64,000 nt of DNA, taken from contig JBPOFM010000004.1 in NCBI GenBank assembly GCA_051252455.1, positions 62,001 to 126,000 on the forward strand, given 5' to 3'. The stretch's first letter is position 1. Each line of letters begins with the position of its first letter. The position numbers were made by a program, and so were the translations under genes. Below are positions 36,499-45,521 of this stretch, piece after piece. The notes under the pieces were generated by a model, which had not been told where the DNA came from, ran no database searches, and saw nothing but the letters and a program-made list of their open reading frames with translations. Source of the DNA: JBPOFM01 sp051252455. Lineage in GTDB: Bacteria > Bacteroidota > Bacteroidia > Flavobacteriales > Flavobacteriaceae.

Positions 36499-38008
36499 CA
36501 AACGCTTCCCATTGTTGGAATTTTTCCTCATTCATCACACGTTCCATTTTCACTTGCCCCCCTTTTTTCTTATTGGCAGCATTCCATTCGTAAAAGATGG
36601 CTGGTGGAATCAATTCTACCTTTACACCTTTGAGCGCTTTGCCTCTGGCTACTTTGTAGTTTTTGTTGGCATCCTTTAAAAAACCATCCAAGGCATTTGC
36701 GACAGCTTCAGAATCTAGACTATCCTCATTGCCGATATACCAGCAATGATAAAATTCATCATCTTCACAGCGCTTGGCACAAATTGTGTATTCAGGAATT
36801 GTAGTGGAGAATTTTTCTTCCAACTTCTGCATGGCATCGTCCATTTTATTGACTGACAATTGCGATCCGACAGTATTTAAGAAAAACTTCGTACGACCGG
36901 TTATTTTAATTTCAGCACGTTCTACGTCAGTAAATTCTATGGTATCTCCAATTTCATAACGCCAAGCGCCACTGACCGTACTTATAATCAGTACATACTC
37001 CTGATTCTGTTCTACCTCTTTCAACATGACTGAAGGGGCATCTTTAACCAATGAACCATCTTCCTGGATGTATTCTGGTTTGAACGGAACAAATTCAAAA
37101 TAAATGCCGTTATCAGTCACCAAACGCATAGCATCGGTATCTGGTCTTGCTTGAAAAGCAATAAATCCTTCGGAAGCTAAATAGGTATCAATAACTGTAA
37201 TGGGATGTCCCATCAATGCATTAAAACTCTTTTCATACGGACTGAAGGCAACGCCTCCCGATGTATAAACTTCGAGGTTTGGCCATATTTCATGAATATG
37301 ATTCAGATTATGGTAAGAAATAACTTTTTGTAACATCAACTCAATCCATGACGGAATTCCGCTGATGGCACCGATATCCCAGTTTCGAGCATTTTCGGCG
37401 ATGCGCTGTACACGCTCATCCCAATCATCTATTTTTGCAATATCTTCACCTGGCTTATAATATCCTTTAAACCAAAACGGGATATTGCTTGCAGTAATTC
37501 CGCTAATCTCACCCTCTAAATGATTGTTGTTTTTTTGCAGATCAGTAGAGCTACCAAGCATCATTATTTCTTTCTCAAAAAAATCAGCGTCAAAATCAAA
37601 TTGACTTAATGACAACACCTGATTGATTCCTGCCTGTTTGATGGCGTCAATCATGTCATCCGTTACGGGAATTCGTTTGCTGCTTTTACCAGTTGTTCCA
37701 GAACTCAAAGCGAAGTAAGATGGATGTCCAGGCCAAGTAACATTATCTGCGCCTTCTTGAAAACGATACCACCATTCCTCATTTATTTTATTATAATCAA
37801 AATACGGAACGGAGTGAGAAAATGATTGCGCGATATCTTCGGACTCAAGAATTGATTGGAAGTCGTAATGTATTCCAAATTCTGTGTCTTTCGCTTTTGT
37901 AAGCAAATCGATCAAAACTTTTTCTTGCGCCTCTGCATGATTCAGTTCTGAAGTAAAGGAATCTTTAATATCAATAAATCCCTTAATAATATTTCCAAGG
38001 ATGGCCAT
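36482..38008 (-). CDS. GH3 family protein
   Basis: 508 residues. Adenylate-forming enzyme of the GH3 family (plant GH3 enzymes conjugate acids such as auxin or jasmonate to amino acids). Visible: the ATP-binding YFALSSGTTGKSSKRIPVT, EVYTSGGVAFSPYEKSF, TVIDTYLASEGFIAFQ and the C-terminal WRYEIGDTIEFTDVERAEIKITGRTKFFLN. Bacterial members are common in Bacteroidota; their acid and amine substrates are unknown. Convergent overlap of 17 bases with the HELGH gene, and 33 bases downstream of the Csp-like gene. Confidence 0.9.
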   Translation of the reverse strand: MAILGNIIKGFIDIKDSFTSELNHAEAQEKVLIDLLTKAKDTEFGIHYDFQSILESEDIAQSFSHSVPYFDYNKINEEWWYRFQEGADNVTWPGHPSYFALSSGTTGKSSKRIPVTDDMIDAIKQAGINQVLSLSQFDFDADFFEKEIMMLGSSTDLQKNNNHLEGEISGITASNIPFWFKGYYKPGEDIAKIDDWDERVQRIAENARNWDIGAISGIPSWIELMLQKVISYHNLNHIHEIWPNLEVYTSGGVAFSPYEKSFNALMGHPITVIDTYLASEGFIAFQARPDTDAMRLVTDNGIYFEFVPFKPEYIQEDGSLVKDAPSVMLKEVEQNQEYVLIISTVSGAWRYEIGDTIEFTDVERAEIKITGRTKFFLNTVGSQLSVNKMDDAMQKLEEKFSTTIPEYTICAKRCEDDEFYHCWYIGNEDSLDSEAVANALDGFLKDANKNYKVARGKALKGVKVELIPPAIFYEWNAANKKKGGQVKMERVMNEEKFQQWEAFVTSQM

Positions 38009-38041
38009 TCGGTACGTGGTTTTATTTTAAATCAAATAGGG

Positions 38042-38359
38042 TTATGCTGCCATTTTCCTACATTCTTCGGCGCATTTTCTGCAAGATTCTGCACATCTTT
38101 TGCAATGTTCATGTTCGTGTTCTTCGCATTGAGAAGCACACCAATCGCAAATTTCAGCACACAATCTACAATACTCTTTCGCATGGTCGCTATCTGCGGT
38201 CATAAACTTAATACTTGCCAAACAAGCATCAATGCATTCGACACAACAAACCGGACAGTCGTTCATGCTTTTTTGTCCAGCCATTTTAACAAGGCAATTT
38301 TGACAGTCAATTAAACACTGTTGACAAGCTTCTATACATTTTTGATATAAAGTATTCAT
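38042..38359 (-). CDS. Four-helix-bundle copper-binding protein (Csp-like)
   Basis: 105 residues with 20 cysteines, mostly spaced CxxxC, CxxC and CxxxCxxC along helices (for example CIEACQQCLIDCQNC, CRLCAEICDWCASQC, CKRCAESCRKCAEEC). There is a His/Glu cluster EEHEHEHC. No signal peptide, so it is probably cytosolic. It matches the DUF326/Csp family, whose four-helix bundles store many Cu(I) ions inside. Probable role: copper storage or buffering. A possible functional neighbour is the YciE-like ferritin. Confidence 0.9.
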   Translation of the reverse strand: MNTLYQKCIEACQQCLIDCQNCLVKMAGQKSMNDCPVCCVECIDACLASIKFMTADSDHAKEYCRLCAEICDWCASQCEEHEHEHCKRCAESCRKCAEECRKMAA

Positions 38360-38504
38360 AATATGTTTTTAGTGCAAGTTCTCTATTTCTTAAGCCATCC
38401 GCTATTTCAAATAAGAAAAGCTTTGACTCTTTTGATACAAATTGATCACAATAAATAGTTGATTGTAAAATTTTATATAACTTCACACAAAAACTAACCC
38501 TCAC

Positions 38505-39584
38505 ATGATATTTAAGCGTTTTTTAATTGGTTTTGGAATTATGGCCGTAATCTTTACTCTGATACCCTTAATCCCTTCAGATTATTGGTGGATACGTATG
38601 TTTGATTTTCCACTCATACAATTGACTGCCATTACGCTTTTTGCCATCCTTATGTATTATATCAAATTCAATCGTCGGCAACAGAAAGACATCCTGTTTA
38701 TGCTGCTTTTAATGGGATGTTTCATTTTTCAGTTTTCTAAATTAATCCCTTACACGCCTTTTCATTCGAAAGAAGTTTTGGATTCTACAAAAAATGACAA
38801 AAAATTGCGCTTAAAATTGTTAACGGCAAACGTTCTTCAAAAAAATGAAAATAATGATATTCTAATTGATGTCGTCAAAAAATTGGATGCGGACATCCTG
38901 GTTTTTACTGAAGCAAACACGGAATGGCGAGAGGCAATTGTCAAAAATCTCACTTCAGAATATAAATACAAATTGGAATTGCCACTTGATAATACATATG
39001 GTATTCTGATGTATTCGAAATTTGAGCTCGTTGATCCTGAAATTAAATTTCAAGTCACTGATACGATTCCTTCGATTCACAGCAAAGTGCGATTGGCATC
39101 TGGCGATTTAATTCAGTTATACGCCATCCACCCAACGCCTCCCATGCCGCAGGAAAATCCATTATCGACTGATAGAGATGCCGAGATGATGCTAACCTCC
39201 CGTTTGGCTCGAAATTCAAAAATTCCTGTCATCGTAATTGGCGATTTCAATGACATTCCGTGGTCGTCGCCTTCTACAATTTTTCAGCACACAAGTGAAT
39301 TATTGGACGTTAGGGTTGGACGTGGCTTTTACAATTCGTTTAATGCAGATGAGTTTTTATTGCGTTGGCCGCTTGACCATGTTTATGTATCTGCAGAATT
39401 CCGCTTGAACACCATGGAAATATGCCAAAGTATCGATTCTGACCACTTTCCATATTATGTAGAATTAAGCTATGAACCAGACGGCGCAAATGAGCAATTG
39501 CCAGAACCGATTACTGAAAAGGAATTGGAAAATGCGGAAGAGCAATTGCGAAAATTAGAAAAAAAAATATCTAAACAGAACTAA
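38505..39584 (+). CDS. Endonuclease/exonuclease/phosphatase family membrane protein
   Basis: 359 residues. Three N-terminal membrane helices (about 5-22, 33-50, 60-75), then an EEP domain: LLTANVLQKNEN, FTEANTEW (metal Glu), VIGDFNDIPWS, WPLDHVYV and the catalytic SDHFPYYVEL. A Glu/Lys-rich coiled tail (about 335-359) follows. Same architecture as the gene at 2377-3396 but with different spacing in the soluble part, so an old paralogue. Substrate unknown. The upstream 145 bases have no gene. Confidence 0.85.
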   Translation: MIFKRFLIGFGIMAVIFTLIPLIPSDYWWIRMFDFPLIQLTAITLFAILMYYIKFNRRQQKDILFMLLLMGCFIFQFSKLIPYTPFHSKEVLDSTKNDKKLRLKLLTANVLQKNENNDILIDVVKKLDADILVFTEANTEWREAIVKNLTSEYKYKLELPLDNTYGILMYSKFELVDPEIKFQVTDTIPSIHSKVRLASGDLIQLYAIHPTPPMPQENPLSTDRDAEMMLTSRLARNSKIPVIVIGDFNDIPWSSPSTIFQHTSELLDVRVGRGFYNSFNADEFLLRWPLDHVYVSAEFRLNTMEICQSIDSDHFPYYVELSYEPDGANEQLPEPITEKELENAEEQLRKLEKKISKQN

Positions 39585-39746
39585 TTTATATGTAACCTTG
39601 ACTTCATGTCACATGCGTTTTTTTGACGATTGGAAGATATATTAAAAAGGAAAACACAATTACATAAAGAAAAACACAGGCTTAATAATTGATTTTACGA
39701 GCAAAGAAAAATATCTTCAAGGCAGCTAATTATTAACACTAGAGAA

Positions 39747-39826
39747 TTGCCAATTATCTTAAAAACAGGTATCTTCACTCATTCAAAACAGCAGTTCACT
39801 CAATATAACTTTTATGCTGCTGTTTT
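39747..39826 (+). promoter_or_regulatory. Promoter plus 5' hairpin of the CarbopepD-like gene
   Basis: TTG 39747-39749, 20-base spacer, TATCTTCA 39770-39777 approximates the flavobacterial promoter. RNA would start near 39784, exactly at a hairpin of AAAACAGCAG (39785-39794) with CTGCTGTTTT (39817-39826), a stem at the very 5' end of the message that could protect it from decay or block an upstream transcript. The rest of the gap 39585-39862 shows no gene. Confidence 0.5.
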
Positions 39827-39862
39827 ATGAAATAGATTTGAAGAAACAAAAAATAAATAATC

Positions 39863-40297
39863 ATGAAAACTCAACCCGCATTAATACGAACAAAGACTGT
39901 TAACTTTTCAGTTTTTTTTACATTCATAATTTTTTCTTGCCTTACCTTGATGACAATTCAAGCGCAATCGCAAAACACAACTTCAACAGAAATAGCACAA
40001 AATGAACGTGTTATCAAAGGCATCATCAAGGATGGAAATGGTCCATTGGAAAGTGCAAGTGTCATTTTAAAAGGTACAAAAACAGGAACCACTACTAACA
40101 GTAAAGGTGAATTTACATTTCCAACACCATTAAAAACTGGAGACGTTTTGTTGATCAGCTTTTTGGGTTTTGAAACTCAAGAGACACGGATTAAGGAGAG
40201 TACTACTTTTTTAAATTTGACCTTAACGGAAGAATTAATCGAATTTGTGGGAGCATTGAATTCTGACAAACCATACAAATCCAAACGATCCAACTAA
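39863..40297 (+). CDS. Exported CarbopepD_reg-like domain protein
   Basis: 144 residues. Long N-terminal signal (about 1-35, hydrophobic FFTFIIFSCLTLMTIQAQ) then a carboxypeptidase-regulatory-like domain (VIKGIIKDGNGPLESASVILKGTKTGTTTNSKGEFTF, about 48-100, ending FLGFETQETRI). This is the same fold as the N-terminal extension of SusC/TonB receptors, but here without a barrel or plug. It is therefore a stand-alone domain, possibly a truncated receptor or an adaptor. Three bases before the next open frame, so probably co-transcribed with the transglutaminase gene. Confidence 0.78.
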   Translation: MKTQPALIRTKTVNFSVFFTFIIFSCLTLMTIQAQSQNTTSTEIAQNERVIKGIIKDGNGPLESASVILKGTKTGTTTNSKGEFTFPTPLKTGDVLLISFLGFETQETRIKESTTFLNLTLTEELIEFVGALNSDKPYKSKRSN

Positions 40298-40324
40298 TAA
40301 GTGCCGATCTATAGTTTTGATGCA

Positions 40325-41338
40325 ATGAAAAGAATTCTTTTCTTATGTCTTTTCAGTATTGCAATCCAATCCAATGCACAAAGATCTGATTTTGGTGGAA
40401 TTGATTTTCATAAAGCAGATAGTATGGCATTGGAATGTAAAAATTTAGGGCTTCAAAATTTGCCTGAATTAGCGCAGCAATTGACTTCAAATTTAGAGAC
40501 TGATGTTGAAAAATTCAGAGCTATTTACAAATGGGTATGTAGTAACATAGCCAATGATTATAGCATGTATTCCAAAAACATGCGAAAAAGACGTCGCTTT
40601 AAATCTGACACTTTAAAACTACAAGCATGGAATGAAGAGTTTCGGCAGATTTCGTTTCGAAAGATGCTAAAACAGCAAAAAACGATTTGCACGGGTTATG
40701 CATATCTTGTTAAAAAATTGTCTGAATCGGCAAATATTAACTGCGAAACTGTACATGGTTTTGCCAGAACAAGTACCATTAATATTGAAACATTAGATGT
40801 ACCAAACCACTCATGGAACGTCGTCCAATTAAATGGTAAATGGTATCTCTGTGACCCAACTTGGGCAAGCGGGATCCCAAATCCGACGACATCTCAATTT
40901 GAATTTAGTTACAATGATGGTTTCTTTTTAACAAATCCAAAATTGTTTGCAACCAATCATTTTCCGGTCGAGGCGAAATGGATGCTTATAGACAACTCAA
41001 TTCCAACCTTTGAAAATTTTCTAGAAGCACCAATAATTTATGGAAAAGCGTACGATCACACGATCATTAACGTTCTGCCGAAAACACTTCATAACTTCAT
41101 AAGGAAAAATGACATTGTCTCATTTAAATATGAACTTCAAAAAACCATTAAACCTGAAACCATTAATTTCTTGATTGACAACGGAATTGACAGCAAAAAA
41201 AACCTGCCTAAATCCATCACGATTAAGGATGAATTCCTTATTGTGGACTACAAATTTGAAACAACTGGCTTTTTCGATGTACACCTCTATATTGGAACGG
41301 ATTTGATTTACACCTACACTTTTGATGTGAAAAAATGA
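40325..41338 (+). CDS. Secreted transglutaminase-like protein
   Basis: 337 residues with signal peptide MKRILFLCLFSIAIQSNAQ. Transglutaminase-like catalytic triad: Cys in KTICTGYAYLVKKLSE, His in PNHSWNVVQLNGKWY, Asp in LCDPTWASG. Such proteins may act as proteases or cross-linking enzymes. C-terminal part about 235-337 has beta-rich segments. The GTG at 40301 is also open, but it lies before the signal peptide, so I use the ATG at 40325. Partner of the CarbopepD-like gene upstream; ends 61 bases before rel. Confidence 0.87.
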   Translation: MKRILFLCLFSIAIQSNAQRSDFGGIDFHKADSMALECKNLGLQNLPELAQQLTSNLETDVEKFRAIYKWVCSNIANDYSMYSKNMRKRRRFKSDTLKLQAWNEEFRQISFRKMLKQQKTICTGYAYLVKKLSESANINCETVHGFARTSTINIETLDVPNHSWNVVQLNGKWYLCDPTWASGIPNPTTSQFEFSYNDGFFLTNPKLFATNHFPVEAKWMLIDNSIPTFENFLEAPIIYGKAYDHTIINVLPKTLHNFIRKNDIVSFKYELQKTIKPETINFLIDNGIDSKKNLPKSITIKDEFLIVDYKFETTGFFDVHLYIGTDLIYTYTFDVKK

Positions 41339-41399
41339 GTCCAAAAATTTACCCAAAAAAACAATTGCCAATTAATATTCTTTATCTTACTTTTAGTTT

Positions 41400-43604
41400 A
41401 TGACAGAAGTAGAGTTAGAAAAAGAAAATGCAGAAATTGCCAAGGCGTACAAGAAACTACTTAAAGTAAGTTACCAGACCCTCACACCAGAAGACAAAAA
41501 GCTCATCCGAAGTGCTTTTGATGTTGCAGTTGACGCGCACAAAGACCAACGTCGCAAATCTGGGGAAGCATATATTTTCCATCCCATTGCTGTGGCTACG
41601 CTCGTGGCTTCGGAAATCGGATTGGATGCGACCTGTATTGCCGCTGCCTTACTCCATGATGTTGTTGAGGATAATCCAAATTATTCATTAGAAGATATTG
41701 AGCGTCTGTTCGGTAAAACCATTGCCAGAATTGTCGATGGATTGACCAAAATCTCTTCATTAAGTAAAGACACTGATGTTTCTACACAAGCAGAAAACTT
41801 CAGAAAAATGCTGTTGACTTTGAATGATGATGTGCGTGTTATCATCATAAAAATTGCAGATCGTCTTCACAACATGCAAACAATGGATAGCATGCGACCT
41901 GACAAACAGGTTAAAATTGCCTCTGAAACATTATACATTTATGCACCATTAGCACACAGAATAGGTCTCTATAACATAAAGACTGAACTTGAAGATTTAG
42001 GTCTAAAATACACCGAGCCTGATGTTTACAATGATATCCACGCTAAAATCAAAGACAGTAAGGAAGAACAAGATCTCTATATTAAAGATTTTTCGAAAGT
42101 CATTGTGGATTCCTTGGATAATGAAGGACTGAATTATAATATAAAAGGACGTCCAAAATCCATCTATTCTATTCGCAGAAAGATGATGAAACAAGGCGTA
42201 TCTTTCGATGAAGTCTATGATAAGTTCGCCGTGCGAATTATATATAAATCGGATTTGGCGAATGAAAAGTTTTTAGCTTGGAAAATATATTCCATCGTTA
42301 CAGACCATTTCATTCCTAACCCAATCCGTTTGCGTGATTGGATCTCATCACCTAAATCAACTGGTTATGAAGCTTTGCATATCACAGTCATGGGACCAAA
42401 AGGGCGTTGGGTAGAAGTGCAAATCCGTAGCGAGCGCATGAACGAGATAGCCGAAAAGGGGTATGCGGCACACTATAAATACAAACAAGGCAACGCAGAA
42501 GATGCATTGGATACTTGGATTGACAAACTTCAGGAAGCTTTGGAAAGCAACGAAACCAATGCGGTGGATTTTGTGGAGCAATTTAAACTCAATTTATATT
42601 CGAAAGAAATATTCGTCTTTTCACCCAAAGGTGATTTAAAATCATTGCCAAAAGGTGCAACACCTCTCGATTTTGCTTTCAGCATACATACTGAAATTGG
42701 AATGAAAACACGAGGTGCCAAAGTGAACGGTAAATTAGTACCATTGAGTCATGAGCTTCAAAGTGGTGATCAGGTAGAAATTCTGACGGCCGAAAATGCT
42801 AGACCAAACCCAAACTGGCTAGATTACGCAACCACTGCCAGAGCCCGAAGTAAGATAAAATCCTCCCTCAAGGATGAGAAAAAAGATGTTGCCGAAGACG
42901 GCAAAGAAATTTTACGTCGTAAACTCAAGCAACTCAAAATAGCTTTAGATGAAAAGTCCATCAACGAGATGGTGGTTCATTTTAAACTAAAAACGAGTCT
43001 TGATTTATTTTACAGAGTTGGAGTTGGTACAATTGACAACTCAATGCTAAAGGAGTATGCAAATTCTCGCAGCAATGCCTTTATGAGCTACATTAAGAGT
43101 AAAATCCGTAAACCAACAGTTGCTCTTGATATTGATAAAGATGAGATTACCGCCAAATACGACATGCTTGTTTTTGGCAAAGAAGAAGAAAAATTGGATT
43201 ATAAAATATCAGCATGTTGCAATCCTATTCCAGGGGATGATGTGTTTGGTTTCTTAACTATAAATGAAGGTATAAAAATCCATAAAAAAAATTGTCCTAA
43301 TGCAGTGAGCCTACAGTCTAATTATGCCTATCGGATCATGCAGGCCAAATGGATTGACTCTTCACAACAGGATTTTACAGCTCAAATCACCTTGTCGGGA
43401 ATTGACAATCTTGGTTTGGTCAATCATATTACCAATGTTATTTCTTCTCACATGCACGTGAACATGAAAAGTATTAGTTTTGAAAGTGACGATGGTATCT
43501 TTTCAGGAAAAATAAACGTTGTGGTCAAAAACAGTACGATGCTCAAAAAACTGATGGACAATCTTAAAAAAATTAACGGTATAGATAAGGTGACAAGAGT
43601 TTAA
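41400..43604 (+). CDS. Bifunctional (p)ppGpp synthetase/hydrolase
   Basis: 734 residues, full-length Rel/SpoT. HD hydrolase: H61, and HD at 86-87 in AALLHDVVEDNP, then IKIADRLHNMQTM. Synthetase: YDKFAVRIIY and RLRDWISSPKSTGYEALHITV, with VEVQIRSERMNEIAEKGYAAH. TGS domain (EIFVFSPKGDLKSLPKGATPLDFAFSIHTEIG) and C-terminal ACT domain (VNHITNVISSHMHVNMKSISFE). Makes and degrades (p)ppGpp in the stringent response. The synthetase motif is RLRDWI rather than the common RxKDYI, but its key charges are kept. Followed by fur with a 36-base gap. Confidence 0.95.
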   Translation: MTEVELEKENAEIAKAYKKLLKVSYQTLTPEDKKLIRSAFDVAVDAHKDQRRKSGEAYIFHPIAVATLVASEIGLDATCIAAALLHDVVEDNPNYSLEDIERLFGKTIARIVDGLTKISSLSKDTDVSTQAENFRKMLLTLNDDVRVIIIKIADRLHNMQTMDSMRPDKQVKIASETLYIYAPLAHRIGLYNIKTELEDLGLKYTEPDVYNDIHAKIKDSKEEQDLYIKDFSKVIVDSLDNEGLNYNIKGRPKSIYSIRRKMMKQGVSFDEVYDKFAVRIIYKSDLANEKFLAWKIYSIVTDHFIPNPIRLRDWISSPKSTGYEALHITVMGPKGRWVEVQIRSERMNEIAEKGYAAHYKYKQGNAEDALDTWIDKLQEALESNETNAVDFVEQFKLNLYSKEIFVFSPKGDLKSLPKGATPLDFAFSIHTEIGMKTRGAKVNGKLVPLSHELQSGDQVEILTAENARPNPNWLDYATTARARSKIKSSLKDEKKDVAEDGKEILRRKLKQLKIALDEKSINEMVVHFKLKTSLDLFYRVGVGTIDNSMLKEYANSRSNAFMSYIKSKIRKPTVALDIDKDEITAKYDMLVFGKEEEKLDYKISACCNPIPGDDVFGFLTINEGIKIHKKNCPNAVSLQSNYAYRIMQAKWIDSSQQDFTAQITLSGIDNLGLVNHITNVISSHMHVNMKSISFESDDGIFSGKINVVVKNSTMLKKLMDNLKKINGIDKVTRV

Positions 43605-43640
43605 AAACCGTAAATTTGCACCGAAGTTTCGAGATACACT

Positions 43641-44096
43641 ATGAGTCTAAAAACAGAACAAAATAATCAGGAAATCGTAAAAAATGTCTTTACAAAATTT
43701 CTGGGAGACAAAGGTCATCGGAAAACTCCGGAACGTTATGCTATCCTACAGGAAATTTACGATAGTGAGGAGCATTTTGATATTGAATCTTTATATATCA
43801 AGATGAAAAACAAGAATTATCGCGTAAGTCGGGCTACGCTTTACAATACCATAGAATTACTTCTTGAATGCGCTTTAGTGAGAAAACATCAATTCGGACA
43901 GAATCAAGCACATTACGAGAAATCGTACTTTGACAAACAGCATGACCATGTGATCCTGACAGATACTGGAGAGGTTATCGAATTTTGCGATCCTAGAATC
44001 CAAATCATCAAAAAAACGATTGAGGAAGTCTTTGACATTTCCATCACCAATCACTCACTCTATTTTTACGGAACGAAAAACAAACAACCAAATTAA
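43641..44096 (+). CDS. Fur family transcriptional regulator
   Basis: 151 residues. Winged-helix N-terminus (RKTPERYAILQEIYDSEEHFDIESLY, RVSRATLYNTIELLLEC), then the metal-sensing domain (DKQHDHVILTDTGEVIEFCDPRI). The usual HHDHxxCxxCG segment reads QHDHVILTDTG, so the CxxC structural-zinc motif is missing; other ligands such as the DHV His are kept. May be Fur, Zur or PerR-type; the sequence alone does not decide. A -7-like TAAATTTG at 43611-43618 suggests some own promoter. Nine bases from purA. Confidence 0.9.
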   Translation: MSLKTEQNNQEIVKNVFTKFLGDKGHRKTPERYAILQEIYDSEEHFDIESLYIKMKNKNYRVSRATLYNTIELLLECALVRKHQFGQNQAHYEKSYFDKQHDHVILTDTGEVIEFCDPRIQIIKKTIEEVFDISITNHSLYFYGTKNKQPN

Positions 44097-44105
44097 TTTT
44101 ATAGA

Positions 44106-45377
44106 ATGGCAGTAGATTTACTACTTGGACTACAATGGGGCGATGAAGGCAAAGGAAAAATTGTCGATGTATTGACCTCCAAATACAATATTATTGCACG
44201 TTTTCAAGGTGGGCCAAATGCAGGTCATACGTTAGTTTTTAACGGGAAAAAGCATGTGCTGCATACCATTCCTTCAGGAATTTTTCATGAAGACAAAATA
44301 AATCTTGTTGGTAATGGCGTTGTCATTGATCCTGTGATTTTCAATAAGGAATTAGACAAACTTGAAGAGCAAAATGTTGACTTTAGAAAATCATTGTTGA
44401 TTTCACGAAAAGCACATATTATTTTACCAACCCATCGTCTTCTTGATGCTGCAAGTGAAGCATCTAAAGGAAAGGCAAAAATTGGCTCAACCTTAAAAGG
44501 GATTGGACCAACATATATGGACAAAACTGGTAGAAACGGCATTCGTGTTGGAGATATCGAATTAGCAGATTGGAAAGATAAATATCGTGCCTTGGCAGAT
44601 AAGCATGAAGCGATGATTGCTTTCTATAATGTTGATGTTCAGTATGATTTACAAGAATTGGAAACCGAATTCTTCAAATCAATTGAAGTATTGAAATCTT
44701 TAAAATTCATCGATTCAGAAGAATATTTACATCAAGCACAAAAAAAAGGTGAATCCATTTTGGCAGAAGGTGCTCAAGGTTCCTTGTTGGATATCGATTT
44801 TGGAACCTATCCGTTTGTAACTTCCTCAAACACAACTGCAGCAGGGGCTTGTACAGGTTTGGGAATTGCTCCGAATAAAATCGGCGAAGTTTTTGGAATT
44901 TTCAAGGCTTACACTACGAGAGTTGGATCAGGACCCTTTCCTACAGAATTATTTGACGAAGATGGTGAAACCATGGGTCGAGTTGGTAACGAATTTGGCG
45001 CAACAACAGGACGTGCGCGTCGCTGTGGCTGGTTAGACCTTGTGGCATTACGATATGCATGTCAAGTCAATGGTGTTACACAATTGATCATGATGAAAGG
45101 TGACGTACTTTCTGGGTTTAAGACCTTAAAAGTATGCACAGCATACAAATATAAAGGCGAAACTATTCACCATTTGCCATTCAATATAGAAGCAGAAAAC
45201 CTCTCTCCTATTTATACAGAGATGAAAGGTTGGCAAGCCGACTTAACTGAAATGACCGAAGCATCACAAATGCCGAAACCATTGATGGATTATATCGAAT
45301 ATCTTGAAAAAGAATTGGAAATCCCGATTACAATTGTTTCTGTTGGTCCAGACAGGAAGCAGACAATCGTCAGATAA
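44106..45377 (+). CDS. purA: Adenylosuccinate synthetase
   Basis: 423 residues, normal length. GTP-dependent IMP plus aspartate to adenylosuccinate in AMP synthesis. P-loop-like QWGDEGKGKIVD near residue 10, catalytic GGPNAGHTL (His about 41), KGIGPTYMDKTGRNGIRVGD, EGAQGSLLDIDFGTYPFVTSSNTTAAG, TTRVGSGPFPTEL and GATTGRARRCGWLD. All motifs intact. Downstream of fur in the rel-fur-purA cluster. Confidence 0.98.
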   Translation: MAVDLLLGLQWGDEGKGKIVDVLTSKYNIIARFQGGPNAGHTLVFNGKKHVLHTIPSGIFHEDKINLVGNGVVIDPVIFNKELDKLEEQNVDFRKSLLISRKAHIILPTHRLLDAASEASKGKAKIGSTLKGIGPTYMDKTGRNGIRVGDIELADWKDKYRALADKHEAMIAFYNVDVQYDLQELETEFFKSIEVLKSLKFIDSEEYLHQAQKKGESILAEGAQGSLLDIDFGTYPFVTSSNTTAAGACTGLGIAPNKIGEVFGIFKAYTTRVGSGPFPTELFDEDGETMGRVGNEFGATTGRARRCGWLDLVALRYACQVNGVTQLIMMKGDVLSGFKTLKVCTAYKYKGETIHHLPFNIEAENLSPIYTEMKGWQADLTEMTEASQMPKPLMDYIEYLEKELEIPITIVSVGPDRKQTIVR

Positions 45378-45392
45378 ATAATAGTTTTTTTT

Positions 45393-45429
45393 GCGCAGTC
45401 GATCCCTTGCAAAGGGTTATCTCCTGCGC
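45393..45429. other. Hairpin after purA
   Basis: GCGCAG (45393-45398) pairs with CTGCGC (45424-45429), with an inner CCCTT (45404-45408)/AAGGG (45412-45416) stem. A T-run precedes rather than follows it on the plus strand, so it is not a classic plus-strand terminator; purpose unclear. Confidence 0.5.
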
Positions 45430-45521
45430 TCGATGATACAAAAACCAACTGTTAAAACTTTTGTTAACTAACATTAGTACTTAAATTTAAAAGTTATTTT
45501 TGAAAACAAATCCATGACATC

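Noticed and set aside
39585..39746. Small gene in the gap before the CarbopepD-like gene
   Set aside because: Stops in all frames within short distance and no start context.
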